A stretch of DNA of 64,000 bases, taken from contig NZ_AQRC01000007.1 of NCBI RefSeq assembly GCF_000737065.1, positions 124,001 to 188,000 of the forward strand. The letters are read 5' to 3'. The stretch is from Thioclava atlantica (GTDB lineage Bacteria > Pseudomonadota > Alphaproteobacteria > Rhodobacterales > Rhodobacteraceae). Below the pieces are notes generated by a model that ran no database searches, was not told where the DNA came from, and saw nothing but the letters and a program-made list of their open reading frames with translations. Below, one piece after another: positions 9,438 to 18,201 of the stretch (position 1 is the stretch's first letter; every line of letters starts with the position of its first letter). A program made the position numbers and the translations under genes.

Positions 9438-9842
9438 ATGCGACGCATGTCTCGCCTCACGTTGATCGCGGCGCTCGGCGCCGGCCTTCTGCCCGGCGCG
9501 GCGCTGGCCGACGGGCACGGCAAATGGAAAGAGCGCGGAGGTCATTACGAACATGACTATCGCGGCTGCCCGCCGGGACTTGCGAAGAAGCACAATGGCT
9601 GCCGGCCTCCGGGGCTGGTGCGCGAGCATCACGAAGACCGCTATGACGAGGACGAGCATCATCGCTGGCGCCGTGGCGAGCGGATCACCCGCAACTACAT
9701 CGTGCTGCGCGAGCCCGCGCGCTACGGGCTCGACCCGCGCGACACCTATTGGCGCGCCGACGGCTATGTCTATCGCGTCGACCGCAAGACCGGCGAGGTT
9801 CTTGCCCTGATCGGCCTCGCGCAATCGCTTCTGGGCAACTGA
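9438..9842 (+). CDS. RcnB-like periplasmic protein A (Cys/His-rich)
   Basis: 134 aa. Start at 9438, 7 nt after AAAGGAG; an ATG at 9447 is an alternative. Signal peptide MRRMSRLTLIAALGAGLLPG...ALA. The mature N-terminal half has CPPGLAKKHNGC (two cysteines) and a charged HHEDRYDEDEHH run that could bind metal. The C-terminal half, GERITRNYIV...YGLDP...YWR...VYRVD..TGEVLALIG, resembles the RcnB fold (PF11776). It shares this half with the two genes downstream. E. coli RcnB acts in periplasmic nickel/cobalt homeostasis; whether these proteins do is unknown. Its own hairpin terminator follows. Confidence 0.75.
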   Translation: MRRMSRLTLIAALGAGLLPGAALADGHGKWKERGGHYEHDYRGCPPGLAKKHNGCRPPGLVREHHEDRYDEDEHHRWRRGERITRNYIVLREPARYGLDPRDTYWRADGYVYRVDRKTGEVLALIGLAQSLLGN

Positions 9843-9867
9843 TCCTCCCCCAGTCCCAGGACCGAGA

Positions 9868-9897
9868 GAGCCCGCGCATCTACCCCTGCGCGGGCTC
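9868..9897 (+). terminator. Hairpin terminator after RcnB-like gene A
   Basis: GAGCCCGCGCA / TGCGCGGGCTC, 11-bp perfect stem, 8-base loop, 26 bp after the stop. No long T run follows. Confidence 0.55.
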
Positions 9898-10071
9898 GAA
9901 TTCTGCCTGAACCCGCCCAATTCAATTCGTGATTGTGCTGCCGCAGCGTAAGCGCGCGGAGTTGTGACGGAATGTCAGCTAGGTGCATAGCGGAAATGCG
10001 AAATCTGCAATAGATTATTTTTCTGCGATGCGGCATTTATCCCGGCGAACAGGACGGAAAGGAATATGCGC

Positions 10072-10419
10072 ATGGCTTATTTTTCGCGTTTCGCCGTGAT
10101 CGCGGTTGTTGGCGCCTCGCTGCTGCCGGTCGCCGTTATGGCTGACGGTCCGAGCAAGTGGTCGAAATCCGAAGCCCCCGCGAAAGTCACCTTCGTGAAC
10201 GCCCGCATGGACGAGCTCCCCTCGGTCCGCAACGAGCGTCTGTGGCAGAAGGGCGAGCGGATCTCCCGCAACCACGTCCGCATTCGTCAGCCGGGGCAGT
10301 TCGGCCTCGACCCGAACGCGACCTACTGGCGCTCCTATGACTACATCTACCGCGTGAACAACGAGACCGGCGAAGTCCTCGCCCAGGTCGGCTCCGCGGA
10401 CCGGGTCATCGGTCAATAA
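10072..10419 (+). CDS. RcnB-like periplasmic protein B
   Basis: 115 aa from the ATG at 10072, which is 9 nt from the AAAGGA ribosome-binding site; an ATG at 10066 lies too close. Signal peptide MAYFSRFAVIAVVGASLLPV with AVMA cleavage region. The mature part contains KGERISRNHVRIRQPGQFGL, then YWRSYDYIYRVNNETGEVLA, paralogous to genes A and C. It lacks the Cys/His-rich insert of A. Flanked by hairpins on both sides, so probably transcribed separately. Function unknown. Confidence 0.75.
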   Translation: MAYFSRFAVIAVVGASLLPVAVMADGPSKWSKSEAPAKVTFVNARMDELPSVRNERLWQKGERISRNHVRIRQPGQFGLDPNATYWRSYDYIYRVNNETGEVLAQVGSADRVIGQ

Positions 10420-10446
10420 CAGGTCGCACACGCGATCCGGATGAGG

Positions 10447-10474
10447 AGACGGGCGGAACCAGTTCCGCCCGTCT
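10447..10474 (+). terminator. Strong hairpin after RcnB-like gene B
   Basis: AGACGGGCGGAA-CCAG-TTCCGCCCGTCT: perfect 12-bp stem with a 4-base loop, 27 bp after the stop. Confidence 0.7.
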
Positions 10475-10527
10475 TGCGTTTGCCCCGAAAGAAACCGGGG
10501 ACAGAAGATGAACAGAATACGGCGCAT

Positions 10528-10547
10528 CGCCAGCTTGGCGCATTTTT
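10528..10547 (+). terminator. Short hairpin plus T run between RcnB-like genes B and C
   Basis: CGCCA-GCT-TGGCG followed by CATTTTT. Small stem but good T tract. The rest of the 303-bp gap 10420-10722 shows only this and the 10447 hairpin; the short ORF starting at 10508 has no protein-like features. Confidence 0.45.
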
Positions 10548-10722
10548 CCGGCAGCACCTCCGATAGGGAGCCAGGCCGGTCGCCGCACCTCCCCCTTTCA
10601 TCCGCTCCCGAACCCATAACAGGCGCCACGAGTGGCGTCCTGGCCGGACGGCGCATGCCGATCCATGTTGATTTCGAGCTATGCTTTTCCCGTCGCGTTT
10701 GCGACGCGCCCGGAGGTTGACC

Positions 10723-11118
10723 ATGCGACCGTATTTCCTGATCCCGCTCCTGTCCCTGCTCGCCCTGCCCGCTCAGGCCCAGGACGTTCAGATCATGCGC
10801 GGCGGCAAGATCGCTCCCGAACCCTCGGAGGCCGTCGCCAAGACCGCGGCGCCGGAATGCAAGAAGCTCTCGACGGGAGATACCTTCTGCAAGGTCGCGC
10901 AAAACGGCGTCTCGCGGTGGGTCCTTCAGGGAAGGATGCGCCCGGGCTTCCAGGTCGGCGACGAGTTTCCCGTCTACCAGCACTCGATGATCATCAACCT
11001 CAACCGCTATGACCTGCCGGCGGTCACCGGCGCCTGGCGCTATTACGCGGTGCAGGGCGTGATCTACCGGGTCGGCGCCGAGGACCACAAGGTGCTCGAG
11101 GTGATGGGGCGGCACTAA
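10723..11118 (+). CDS. RcnB-like periplasmic protein C
   Basis: 131 aa. Start at 10723 behind GGAGG; signal peptide MRPYFLIPLLSLLALPAQAQ. Mature part has a cysteine pair (ECKKLSTGDTFCK) and the C-terminal block VGDEFPVYQHSMIINLNRYD...WRYYAVQGVIYRVG..VLEVMG. The alignment with A and B (G-E-F/I, Y/F-D/G-L, WR, YRV, VL, G near the end) makes it the most diverged of the tandem paralogues. Converges on uvrA with only about 12 bp between stops. Confidence 0.7.
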   Translation: MRPYFLIPLLSLLALPAQAQDVQIMRGGKIAPEPSEAVAKTAAPECKKLSTGDTFCKVAQNGVSRWVLQGRMRPGFQVGDEFPVYQHSMIINLNRYDLPAVTGAWRYYAVQGVIYRVGAEDHKVLEVMGRH

Positions 11119-11130
11119 GGGCGCGGCGCC

Positions 11131-13986
11131 CTACTCCGCCGCCACCTTCACCCCCAGCATCGGCGCGAGATACTGCCCGGTATGACTGCGCGGGTTCGAG
11201 GCGACGACTTCGGGCGTGCCCTCGGCCACGATCTCGCCACCGCCATCGCCACCCTCGGGACCGATATCGATGATGTGGTCGGCCGTCTTGATGACATCGA
11301 GATTGTGCTCGATCACCACCACCGTATTGCCCTGCTCGACCAGCGAATGGAGCACCTCCAGCAGCTTGCGCACGTCTTCGAAATGCAGACCCGTGGTCGG
11401 CTCGTCGAGGATGTAGAGCGTGCGGCCCGTGGCGCGCTTCGAGAGCTCCTTCGAGAGCTTCACTCGCTGCGCCTCACCGCCCGAAAGCGTCGTCGCTTGC
11501 TGGCCGACCTTGATGTAACCGAGACCCACCTCCATCAGCGCATCCATCTTCTCGCGGATCGCGGGCACGGCCTTGAAGAACTCCTGCGCGTCCTCGACGG
11601 TCATATCAAGAACGTCGGCTATGCTCTTGCCCTTGTAGAGAATTTCCAAGGTCTCGCGATTGTAGCGCTTGCCCTTGCAGGTCTCGCATTCGACATAGAC
11701 GTCGGGCAGGAAATGCATCTCGATCTTGATGACGCCATCGCCCTGACAGGCCTCGCAGCGCCCGCCCTTGACGTTGAAGCTAAACCGCCCCGGCTTGTAG
11801 CCGCGCGCCTTCGCCTCGGGGAGCCCCGCGAACCAGTCGCGGATCGGGGTGAAGGCCCCGGTGTAGGTCGCCGGGTTCGAGCGCGGCGTCCGCCCGATCG
11901 GGCGCTGGTCGATATCGATGACCTTGTCGAGATGCTCGAGCCCCTTCACCGTGTCGCAGGGCGCGGGCGTCTGGCGCGCGCCGTTGAGGCGCATCGAGGC
12001 GGTTTTGAACAGGGTCTCGATCGTCAGCGTGGATTTGCCCCCGCCCGACACACCCGTGACGCAGACGAACTTGCCGAGCGGAAAATCGACGGTCACGTCC
12101 TTGAGGTTGTTCCCGCAAGCACCGACCACGGTGAGCTTCTTCTTGTTGCCCTTGCGCCGGTCCATCGGCACCGCGATCTCACGGCTGCCGGAGAGATACT
12201 GCCCGGTGATGGAGGCCGGATCCGCCGCGATCTCCTCGGGCGTTCCGCGCGCGATGATCTGGCCGCCATGCACGCCGGCGCCGGGACCGATATCGAAGAC
12301 GTAATCGGCATGACGGATCGCATCCTCGTCATGCTCCACCACGATCACCGTATTGCCCTGATCGCGCAGGTTCTTGAGCGTCTGCAGGAGCCGGTCATTG
12401 TCGCGCTGGTGCAGACCGATCGAGGGCTCGTCGAGAACGTAGAGCACGCCTGTCAGCCCCGAGCCGATCTGGCTCGCGAGCCGGATCCGCTGGCTTTCCC
12501 CGCCAGAGAGCGTGCCGGCGGCGCGGCTCATCGTGAGATAGTCGAGCCCGACATTCACAAGGAACCCGAGGCGTTCTCGGATTTCCTTGAGGATGACCGT
12601 CGCGATCTCGTTCTTCTGCTGGCTCAGCGCCGCGGGAACCGTCGCCACCCAGTCATGCGCATCCTTGATCGACATCTCGACGACCTGGCCGATATGCAGC
12701 CCGCCGATCTTCACGGCGAGCGCCTCGGGCCGCAGACGGTAGCCTTCGCAGGCATGGCAGGGACGGTTGTTCTGGTAGCGCTCCATCTCCTCGCGCGACC
12801 AGGCGCTGTCGGTCTCGCGATAGCGGCGCTCGAGATTCGGGATGATCCCCTCGAAGGTGCGGCTGACCTCGTAGACCCGTCCGCCCTCGTCGAAGCGGAA
12901 CTTGATCTCTTCCTCGCCCGAGCCGAACAGGAAGAGTTGCTGCACCTTCTCGGGCAGATCCTTCCAGGGCTTGCGGCGGTCGAAGCCGTAATGCTTGGAC
13001 AGCGCCTCGATCGTCTGGGTGTAATAGGGCGATTTCGAGCGCGCCCAGGGCGCGAGCGCCCCCCCCATCACCGAAAGCGTCACATCCGGCACCACGAGGC
13101 GTTCGTCGAAGAACAGCTCCACCCCGAGCCCGTCACAGACCGGACACGCCCCGAACGGCGCGTTGAACGAGAACAGGCGCGGCTCGATTTCCGGGATGGT
13201 GAAGCCGGAAACCGGGCAGGCGAAGTTCTCCGAAAAGGTCGTGCGTTCGGGATCGCCTTCCTTCGGGGCGCTCTCGAAAATCGCGATCCCGTCGGCCAGA
13301 TCCAGCGCGGTGCGGAAACTGTCGGCCAGCCGCGTCTCCATCCCCTCGCGCACGACGACGCGGTCCACCACCACGTCGATATTGTGGCGGAACTTCTTGT
13401 CGAGTGTGGGCGGCTCCTCCAGCTCGTGGAACTCGCCGTTCACCTTCACGCGCTGAAAGCCCTGTTTGCGCAGCTCGGCGAATTCCTTGCGATACTCGCC
13501 CTTGCGATCGCGCACGATGGGCGCGAGCAGGTAGCCCCGCGTGCCCTCTTCCATGCGCATCACCGCATCGACCATGTCCTGCACCTGCTGGGCCTCGATC
13601 GGCTGGCCGGTGGCAGGGCTGTAGGGCGTGCCCGCGCGGGCAAAGAGGAGACGCAGGTAATCGTAGATCTCGGTCACCGTGCCCACTGTCGAGCGCGGGT
13701 TCTTCGAGGTCGTCTTCTGCTCGATGGAGATCGCCGGCGAGAGACCCGAGATATGATCCACATCGGGCTTGCCCATCATGTCGAGGAACTGGCGCGCATA
13801 GGCGCTCAGGCTCTCGACATAGCGGCGCTGCCCCTCGGCATAGATCGTATCGAAGGCGAGCGAAGACTTGCCCGAGCCCGACAGGCCCGTGATCACCACG
13901 AACTGGTCGCGCGGGATATCCAGATCCACGCCTTTCAGGTTGTGCTCGCGTGCGCCGCGGACTTCGATGTATTTCTGCTCGGCCAT
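11131..13986 (-). CDS. uvrA: Excinuclease ABC subunit A (UvrA)
   Basis: 951 aa, typical length. DNA-damage recognition ATPase of nucleotide excision repair, working with UvrB and UvrC. N-terminal Walker A GLSGSGKS (34-41), two ABC signature regions ([19 protein letters not shown] and [12 protein letters not shown]), second Walker [10 protein letters not shown], and zinc-binding cysteines in CPVC and the CEAC...CETC module. The LexA-type box 66 bp upstream indicates SOS control. A 946-codon open frame on the opposite strand (11182-14022) is a GC-bias shadow. Confidence 0.99.
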   Translation of the reverse strand: MAEQKYIEVRGAREHNLKGVDLDIPRDQFVVITGLSGSGKSSLAFDTIYAEGQRRYVESLSAYARQFLDMMGKPDVDHISGLSPAISIEQKTTSKNPRSTVGTVTEIYDYLRLLFARAGTPYSPATGQPIEAQQVQDMVDAVMRMEEGTRGYLLAPIVRDRKGEYRKEFAELRKQGFQRVKVNGEFHELEEPPTLDKKFRHNIDVVVDRVVVREGMETRLADSFRTALDLADGIAIFESAPKEGDPERTTFSENFACPVSGFTIPEIEPRLFSFNAPFGACPVCDGLGVELFFDERLVVPDVTLSVMGGALAPWARSKSPYYTQTIEALSKHYGFDRRKPWKDLPEKVQQLFLFGSGEEEIKFRFDEGGRVYEVSRTFEGIIPNLERRYRETDSAWSREEMERYQNNRPCHACEGYRLRPEALAVKIGGLHIGQVVEMSIKDAHDWVATVPAALSQQKNEIATVILKEIRERLGFLVNVGLDYLTMSRAAGTLSGGESQRIRLASQIGSGLTGVLYVLDEPSIGLHQRDNDRLLQTLKNLRDQGNTVIVVEHDEDAIRHADYVFDIGPGAGVHGGQIIARGTPEEIAADPASITGQYLSGSREIAVPMDRRKGNKKKLTVVGACGNNLKDVTVDFPLGKFVCVTGVSGGGKSTLTIETLFKTASMRLNGARQTPAPCDTVKGLEHLDKVIDIDQRPIGRTPRSNPATYTGAFTPIRDWFAGLPEAKARGYKPGRFSFNVKGGRCEACQGDGVIKIEMHFLPDVYVECETCKGKRYNRETLEILYKGKSIADVLDMTVEDAQEFFKAVPAIREKMDALMEVGLGYIKVGQQATTLSGGEAQRVKLSKELSKRATGRTLYILDEPTTGLHFEDVRKLLEVLHSLVEQGNTVVVIEHNLDVIKTADHIIDIGPEGGDGGGEIVAEGTPEVVASNPRSHTGQYLAPMLGVKVAAE

Positions 13987-14051
13987 GAATGCCCCCTGAC
14001 ATTACCGCTCCTAGATAGGTGAGACGGGACGAGTCTCCAATCGAAAAACGC

Positions 14052-14066
14052 GAACGAAGAGGGAAC
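14052..14066 (-). promoter_or_regulatory. LexA (SOS) box of uvrA
   Basis: GAAC (14052-14055), seven bases, GAAC (14063-14066); read on the minus strand this is GTTC-N7-GTTC, the alphaproteobacterial LexA consensus. It lies 66 bp upstream of the uvrA ATG. Confidence 0.85.
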
Positions 14067-14273
14067 TCTTCAAATTCCCTTGCTCTGCCGGCGCTTCCTT
14101 GCGCGCCTTCCTGCCCCGCGGAGCGCCCGAAAACGTGGCAATCACGCCTCGAATTCCATTTCTTGAATATAATTTTGCTTTCCGTGAGGAAAACAGCCTT
14201 GAATGAGGGGCGCGATCTGCCACATCTGGCACAGACCGGGCCAAGAGCCCAAGAGAGTGCAAGAGGTATCGAC

Positions 14274-14639
14274 ATGCTGAACTTCCTTCGCCCCTCGGGC
14301 GCACGCGTGGAACGGATCCATCCCAAGGACGCCGTGAGCAAGGCCAAGGCCGGTGAGATCACCGTGGTCGACGTGCGCGAACCGATGGAAGTGAAAAGCT
14401 CGGGCAAGGCCAAGGGCGCCCTGCACATTCCGCTCGCCACGATCCGCATGAAGGCCGATCCGGCGAGCCCCGAAAAGCATCCCGAGCTCGACACCGGCAA
14501 GCCGGTGGCGCTCTATTGCGCCTCGGGTGCGCGTTCGGCGGGCGCGGCGCAGATGCTGACCCAGATGGGCTACCAGGAGGTCTACAATATCGGCGGGCTG
14601 GGCGACTGGCACGCGGGCGGCGGCGAGATCGAACGCTGA
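14274..14639 (+). CDS. Rhodanese-like domain protein
   Basis: 121 aa single-domain sulfurtransferase. The active-site loop CASGARS has its catalytic cysteine at residue 82; VVDVREPMEV is the conserved N-terminal part of the fold. Natural sulfur donor and acceptor unknown. The frame is open back to 14019, but MLNFLRPSGA at 14274 is the natural start. A perfect TATAAT at 14168-14173 could be its -10, though no good -35 precedes it. Divergent from uvrA and convergent with lpd across a shared terminator. Confidence 0.88.
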   Translation: MLNFLRPSGARVERIHPKDAVSKAKAGEITVVDVREPMEVKSSGKAKGALHIPLATIRMKADPASPEKHPELDTGKPVALYCASGARSAGAAQMLTQMGYQEVYNIGGLGDWHAGGGEIER

Positions 14640-14661
14640 GCCGGACCTTCGAAGAATAACG

Positions 14662-14688
14662 AAAAGGGGCCCACCTGGGCCCCTTTTT
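14662..14688. terminator. Bidirectional intrinsic terminator between rhodanese gene and lpd
   Basis: AAAAGGGGCCC-ACCT-GGGCCCCTTTT: 11-bp stem with A run on one side and T run on the other, so it can stop transcripts from both directions. Confidence 0.9.
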
Positions 14689-14729
14689 GATTGTCAGACG
14701 GATGGGCGGGGGAAGCGCCCCCTGCCCGA

Positions 14730-16124
14730 TCAGAAATGGATCGCGCGCCCGTAGGCGTCGAGCACCGACTCGTGCATCATCTCGCTGAGCGTCGGGTGCG
14801 GGAAGACCGTGTTCATGAGGTCTTCCTCGGTGGTCTCCAGCTGACGGCCCACGACATAGCCCTGGATCAGCTCGGTCACTTCCGCGCCCACCATATGCGC
14901 GCCCAGAAGCTCCCCGGTCTTGGCGTCGAACACGGTCTTCACCATGCCTTCGGGCTCGCCGAGCGCGATCGCCTTGCCATTGCCGACGAAGGGGAAGCGG
15001 CCGACCTTGACCTGATAGCCCGCCTCTTTCGCCTTGGCTTCGGTCATCCCCACCGAGGCGACCTGCGGCTGGCAATAGGTGCAGCCCGCGATCGAGCCCG
15101 GCTTGATCGGGTGAGCATGCTTGCCCGCGATCAGCTCGGCGACCATCACGCCCTCATGGCTGGCCTTGTGCGCGAGCCAAGGCGCGCCGGCGATATCGCC
15201 GATGGCATAGAGCCCGTCGACGCCGGTGCGGCAGAACTCGTCCACCACGACATGGGTGCGGTCGATCTTCACGCCCGCCTCTTCGAGCCCGAGATCCTCG
15301 ACATTGCCGACGATACCCACGGCGGAGATCACCGTATCGACCTCGAGCGTCTCGCTCTTGCCACCCGACTCGAGCGTCGCGATCACCTTGTCGGCCTTGC
15401 GGTCGAGCTTGGTGACGGTGGTCTTCTCGCGGATCGTCATGCCCTGTTTCTCGAACTGCTTCTTGGCGAATTTCGAGATTTCCTCATCCTCGACGGGCAG
15501 CACGCGGTCCATCACCTCGACGACGGTGGTCTCGGCGCCGAGCGTGTTGAAGAAGGAGGCGAATTCGATGCCGATCGCGCCCGAGCCGATCACCAGCAGT
15601 TTCTTCGGCTGGTGCGGCGGCTGCAGGGCGTGCTTGTACGACCAGACGCGCTTGCCATCGGCCTCGAGCCCGGGAAGGTTGCGGGCGCGCGCGCCGGTGG
15701 CGAGCACGATATTCTTGGCGGTGAGCTCCTCGGTGCCCTTCGCGGTCTTGACCGTCACCTTGCCCTCGCCGGCAAGCTTGGCCGCACCCATCACCACATC
15801 GACCTTGTTCTTCTTGAGAAGATGGGCCACGCCGGAGGAAAGCTGCTTGGCGACCCCGCGCGAACGCTTCACCACCGCATTGAGATCGTAGCCGATCTTC
15901 TCGGCGCTCAGGCCGAACTCCTTCGCGCGCTCCATCAGGTGGAACACTTCGGCCGAACGCAGCAGCGCCTTCGTCGGGATACAGCCCCAGTTCAGGCAGA
16001 TCCCGCCAAGATGCTCGCGCTCCACGACCGCGACCTTGAGGCCCAGCTGCGCGCCCCGGATGGCGCAGACATAGCCCCCCGGGCCCGCGCCGATCACGAT
16101 CATGTCGTAGCTTTTCGATGCCAT
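14730..16124 (-). CDS. lpdA: Dihydrolipoyl dehydrogenase
   Basis: 464 aa FAD-dependent E3 component that reoxidises dihydrolipoamide of 2-oxoacid dehydrogenase or glycine-cleavage complexes using NAD. FAD motif GAGPGG (12-17), redox-active disulfide C43-LNWG-C48, NAD motif GSGAIGIEF, and the C-terminal catalytic His-Glu region FPHPTLSEMMHE. A GGAGGATGAC ribosome-binding site precedes the ATG. It stands alone without E1/E2 genes, so the partner complex cannot be read from the window. Confidence 0.97.
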   Translation of the reverse strand: MASKSYDMIVIGAGPGGYVCAIRGAQLGLKVAVVEREHLGGICLNWGCIPTKALLRSAEVFHLMERAKEFGLSAEKIGYDLNAVVKRSRGVAKQLSSGVAHLLKKNKVDVVMGAAKLAGEGKVTVKTAKGTEELTAKNIVLATGARARNLPGLEADGKRVWSYKHALQPPHQPKKLLVIGSGAIGIEFASFFNTLGAETTVVEVMDRVLPVEDEEISKFAKKQFEKQGMTIREKTTVTKLDRKADKVIATLESGGKSETLEVDTVISAVGIVGNVEDLGLEEAGVKIDRTHVVVDEFCRTGVDGLYAIGDIAGAPWLAHKASHEGVMVAELIAGKHAHPIKPGSIAGCTYCQPQVASVGMTEAKAKEAGYQVKVGRFPFVGNGKAIALGEPEGMVKTVFDAKTGELLGAHMVGAEVTELIQGYVVGRQLETTEEDLMNTVFPHPTLSEMMHESVLDAYGRAIHF

Positions 16125-16159
16125 GTCATCCTCCGGTTGGAAACTGGTTTGGCGTTAAA

Positions 16160-16744
16160 CTATTTTTCGTCCACATTCAACTCGCCCTGCGCCGCAAGCG
16201 CCTTGCGGTAGCCGCCCTCACGCAGAAATGTCTCTTCCTCGGGGGTGGTCTCGCGTCCCAGTGCGGCGTTGCGCCAGGGGAAGCGGCCGAATTGTTCGAT
16301 GATTGAACGATGGGCCCGCGCGTGGCGAAGGTTGTCGGCCGAGCGCCACCGGTCGCGGAAGCACGCCACGGCGCGATCCTGATCCGCAAGCGCCTCGGAA
16401 TGCATGAAAGGCAGGTAGAAGAACTGCTGCATCGGCGGCCCGATCTTCAGGTCGAACCCCTCGGCGATCGCGCGCTCCGCATGTCCGCGCGCCGCCGGAT
16501 CCGTCGCGAAGCTGCGCGGATCGTCGCGGAACATGTTGCGCGGGAACTGGTCGAGCAGGAGGATCAGCGCCAGCGCCCCGCGCGGCCCGCGATCCCAATC
16601 GGCCAGTGCGCCTTGCGTGGCGACCTGCCAGAGCGGCGCGAAGCGGCGGCGGATCGCCGCGTCGATCTCTTCGGTCGACTGATACCAATTCGCCTCGCCG
16701 ACCTCGCTGCGCCAGAAACGCAGAATTTCCTCGATCCGGTCCAT
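16160..16744 (-). CDS. DUF924 family protein
   Basis: 194 aa from the ATG at 16744 (an in-frame GTG directly precedes it). Recognised by ILRFWRSEV near the start, the LLDQFPRNMFR block, FYLPFMHSE, and HRSIIEQFGRFPWRNAALGR, all conserved in DUF924 (PF06041), an all-helical TPR-like family of unknown function. Lies 35 bp downstream of lpd's reading start on the same strand and between lpd and the MFS gene; no function can be inferred from this context. Confidence 0.88.
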   Translation of the reverse strand: MDRIEEILRFWRSEVGEANWYQSTEEIDAAIRRRFAPLWQVATQGALADWDRGPRGALALILLLDQFPRNMFRDDPRSFATDPAARGHAERAIAEGFDLKIGPPMQQFFYLPFMHSEALADQDRAVACFRDRWRSADNLRHARAHRSIIEQFGRFPWRNAALGRETTPEEETFLREGGYRKALAAQGELNVDEK

Positions 16745-16816
16745 CACACGGCCCTCCCCTGCCGAACTCGTCCCAATGGTAGGGCAAGGCCGGAGGGCGG
16801 CAAAGGAGAAAGGGGG

Positions 16817-18109
16817 TCAGGCCGCGTCGTTGCGTGCGCCCTTCTCGGCCTCCGCCTCCGCCTCGGCAGCCGCCTCGGCCTCCTCCTGCGCATATTCCAG
16901 CACAGCCTCGACCGCGACCGCCGTCGCGGTGGGCGAGAGCACGGTATAGGACCCCGCCTCGTCCACCGACAGCGCTTCGCGCCGCGTCATCCGCCAGGCG
17001 GCATAGCCCGCGATCCCGAGGCAGAGCACCGCGATGTAGAAGAAGAAACCGCCCGGCCCCATCACGCCCATCAGCCAGCCGGTCACCAGCGGGCCGGTCA
17101 CCGCACCCACGCCATTGGTGAACATCAGCCCCGCCGAAGCCGAAGCCATGTCGGAATTGTCGAGATAGTCGTTCGTGTAGGCGATCAGAAGCGAATAGAG
17201 CGGATTGGCCACGCCCCCGATCAGCGTCGCCGCGATCAGCACGACCCAGAAGGGCGGGCTCAACAGGAAGACGAGGGCCGTGACGACGCCGCCGAGCAGT
17301 GCCGTGACCGCGATCACCTTGCGCCGGTCCATGCGGTCCGAGACCCAGCCGATCGGGTATTGCAGCACCATCCCGCCGACATAGATCGCCGCGACGAAGG
17401 CCGAGATCTCCTTCACGCTGAGCCCTTCGGCCGTGCCCCAGACCGAGGCCATGCCGAACATCGCCGAGAAGATCCCGCCGAGCAGGAAGATCCCGACCAT
17501 GCCGAGCGGCGAAGCCTCCCACAGCCGCTTGAAGGTCATCCGCTGGATCGTCTCGAAGGCCGGCGCGGGCGAGGCCGAGAGCAGGATCGGCGTGAAGGAG
17601 AGCGACACCAGCACCGAGGGGATCACGAAGAGCAGATAGCCTGCCGGGTCGCCCACGTTGAGCAGCGCCTGCGCCGCCACGATCCCGATCATCTGCATGA
17701 TCATGTAGAGCGAGAGCGCCTGGCCGCGGGTCTCGTTCGTGGCGCCCGCGTTGAGCCAGCTCTCGGCGGTGATGTAGACCCCCGAGAAGGAGAACCCGAT
17801 CAGCACGCGCATCAGCACCCAGGACGGCCAGTTCGGAAAGGCCGCATAGAGCACCAGCACCGCCGAGATCAGCGAGCCGAGCGCGGCGAAGACCCGTACG
17901 TGACCGACGCGTCCGATCATTTCGGGGACCATGCGCGACCCGAACAGGAAGCCCGCGAAATAGGCCGACATCACGAGCGACATGTAGAAGGTGTCGATGC
18001 CTTCGATCTTGCCCCGGATACCGAGCAGCGTGCCCTGCATCCCGTTGCCCACCATCAGCAGCATGATCCCCAGAAGAAGGGGCCAGGTCTGGCGAAGCAC
18101 TAGCAGCAT
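16817..18109 (-). CDS. MFS transporter, YcaD-like
   Basis: 430 aa with about 12 hydrophobic helices and the MFS loop-2 type motif in the first half (GSRMVPEMIGRVGHVRVF). AESWLNAGATNETRGQALSLY after helix 4 is characteristic of the YcaD/MFS subgroup, and SDRMDRRK lies between helices 8 and 9. Substrate unknown. The C-terminal cytoplasmic tail is unusual: about 30 residues almost entirely Ala and Glu. Upstream on the same strand is queA. Confidence 0.85.
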   Translation of the reverse strand: MLLVLRQTWPLLLGIMLLMVGNGMQGTLLGIRGKIEGIDTFYMSLVMSAYFAGFLFGSRMVPEMIGRVGHVRVFAALGSLISAVLVLYAAFPNWPSWVLMRVLIGFSFSGVYITAESWLNAGATNETRGQALSLYMIMQMIGIVAAQALLNVGDPAGYLLFVIPSVLVSLSFTPILLSASPAPAFETIQRMTFKRLWEASPLGMVGIFLLGGIFSAMFGMASVWGTAEGLSVKEISAFVAAIYVGGMVLQYPIGWVSDRMDRRKVIAVTALLGGVVTALVFLLSPPFWVVLIAATLIGGVANPLYSLLIAYTNDYLDNSDMASASAGLMFTNGVGAVTGPLVTGWLMGVMGPGGFFFYIAVLCLGIAGYAAWRMTRREALSVDEAGSYTVLSPTATAVAVEAVLEYAQEEAEAAAEAEAEAEKGARNDAA

Positions 18110-18201
18110 GAATCGTCCCTCAAAGCTTGGCGTGGGTCTGGGCCGTCCCAGAGGTCGGCATCTAGAACGGTATCGCTCGAAGAACAGGCCCGTTTGCGAC
18201 C

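Noticed and set aside
9868-9905. tRNA-like 3' half (GGGCTCGAATTCTGCC)
   Set aside because: The sequence is one arm of a simple 11-bp terminator hairpin; no cloverleaf can be built around it.
10508-10720. 70-codon ORF between RcnB-like genes B and C
   Set aside because: No ribosome-binding site, no signal or membrane segment, crosses a terminator hairpin, overlaps the leader of gene C.
11182-14022. 946-codon open frame antisense to uvrA
   Set aside because: uvrA is unmistakable on the other strand; long antisense frames are expected at this GC content and codon bias, and the translation is low-complexity His/Asp/Arg/Leu.
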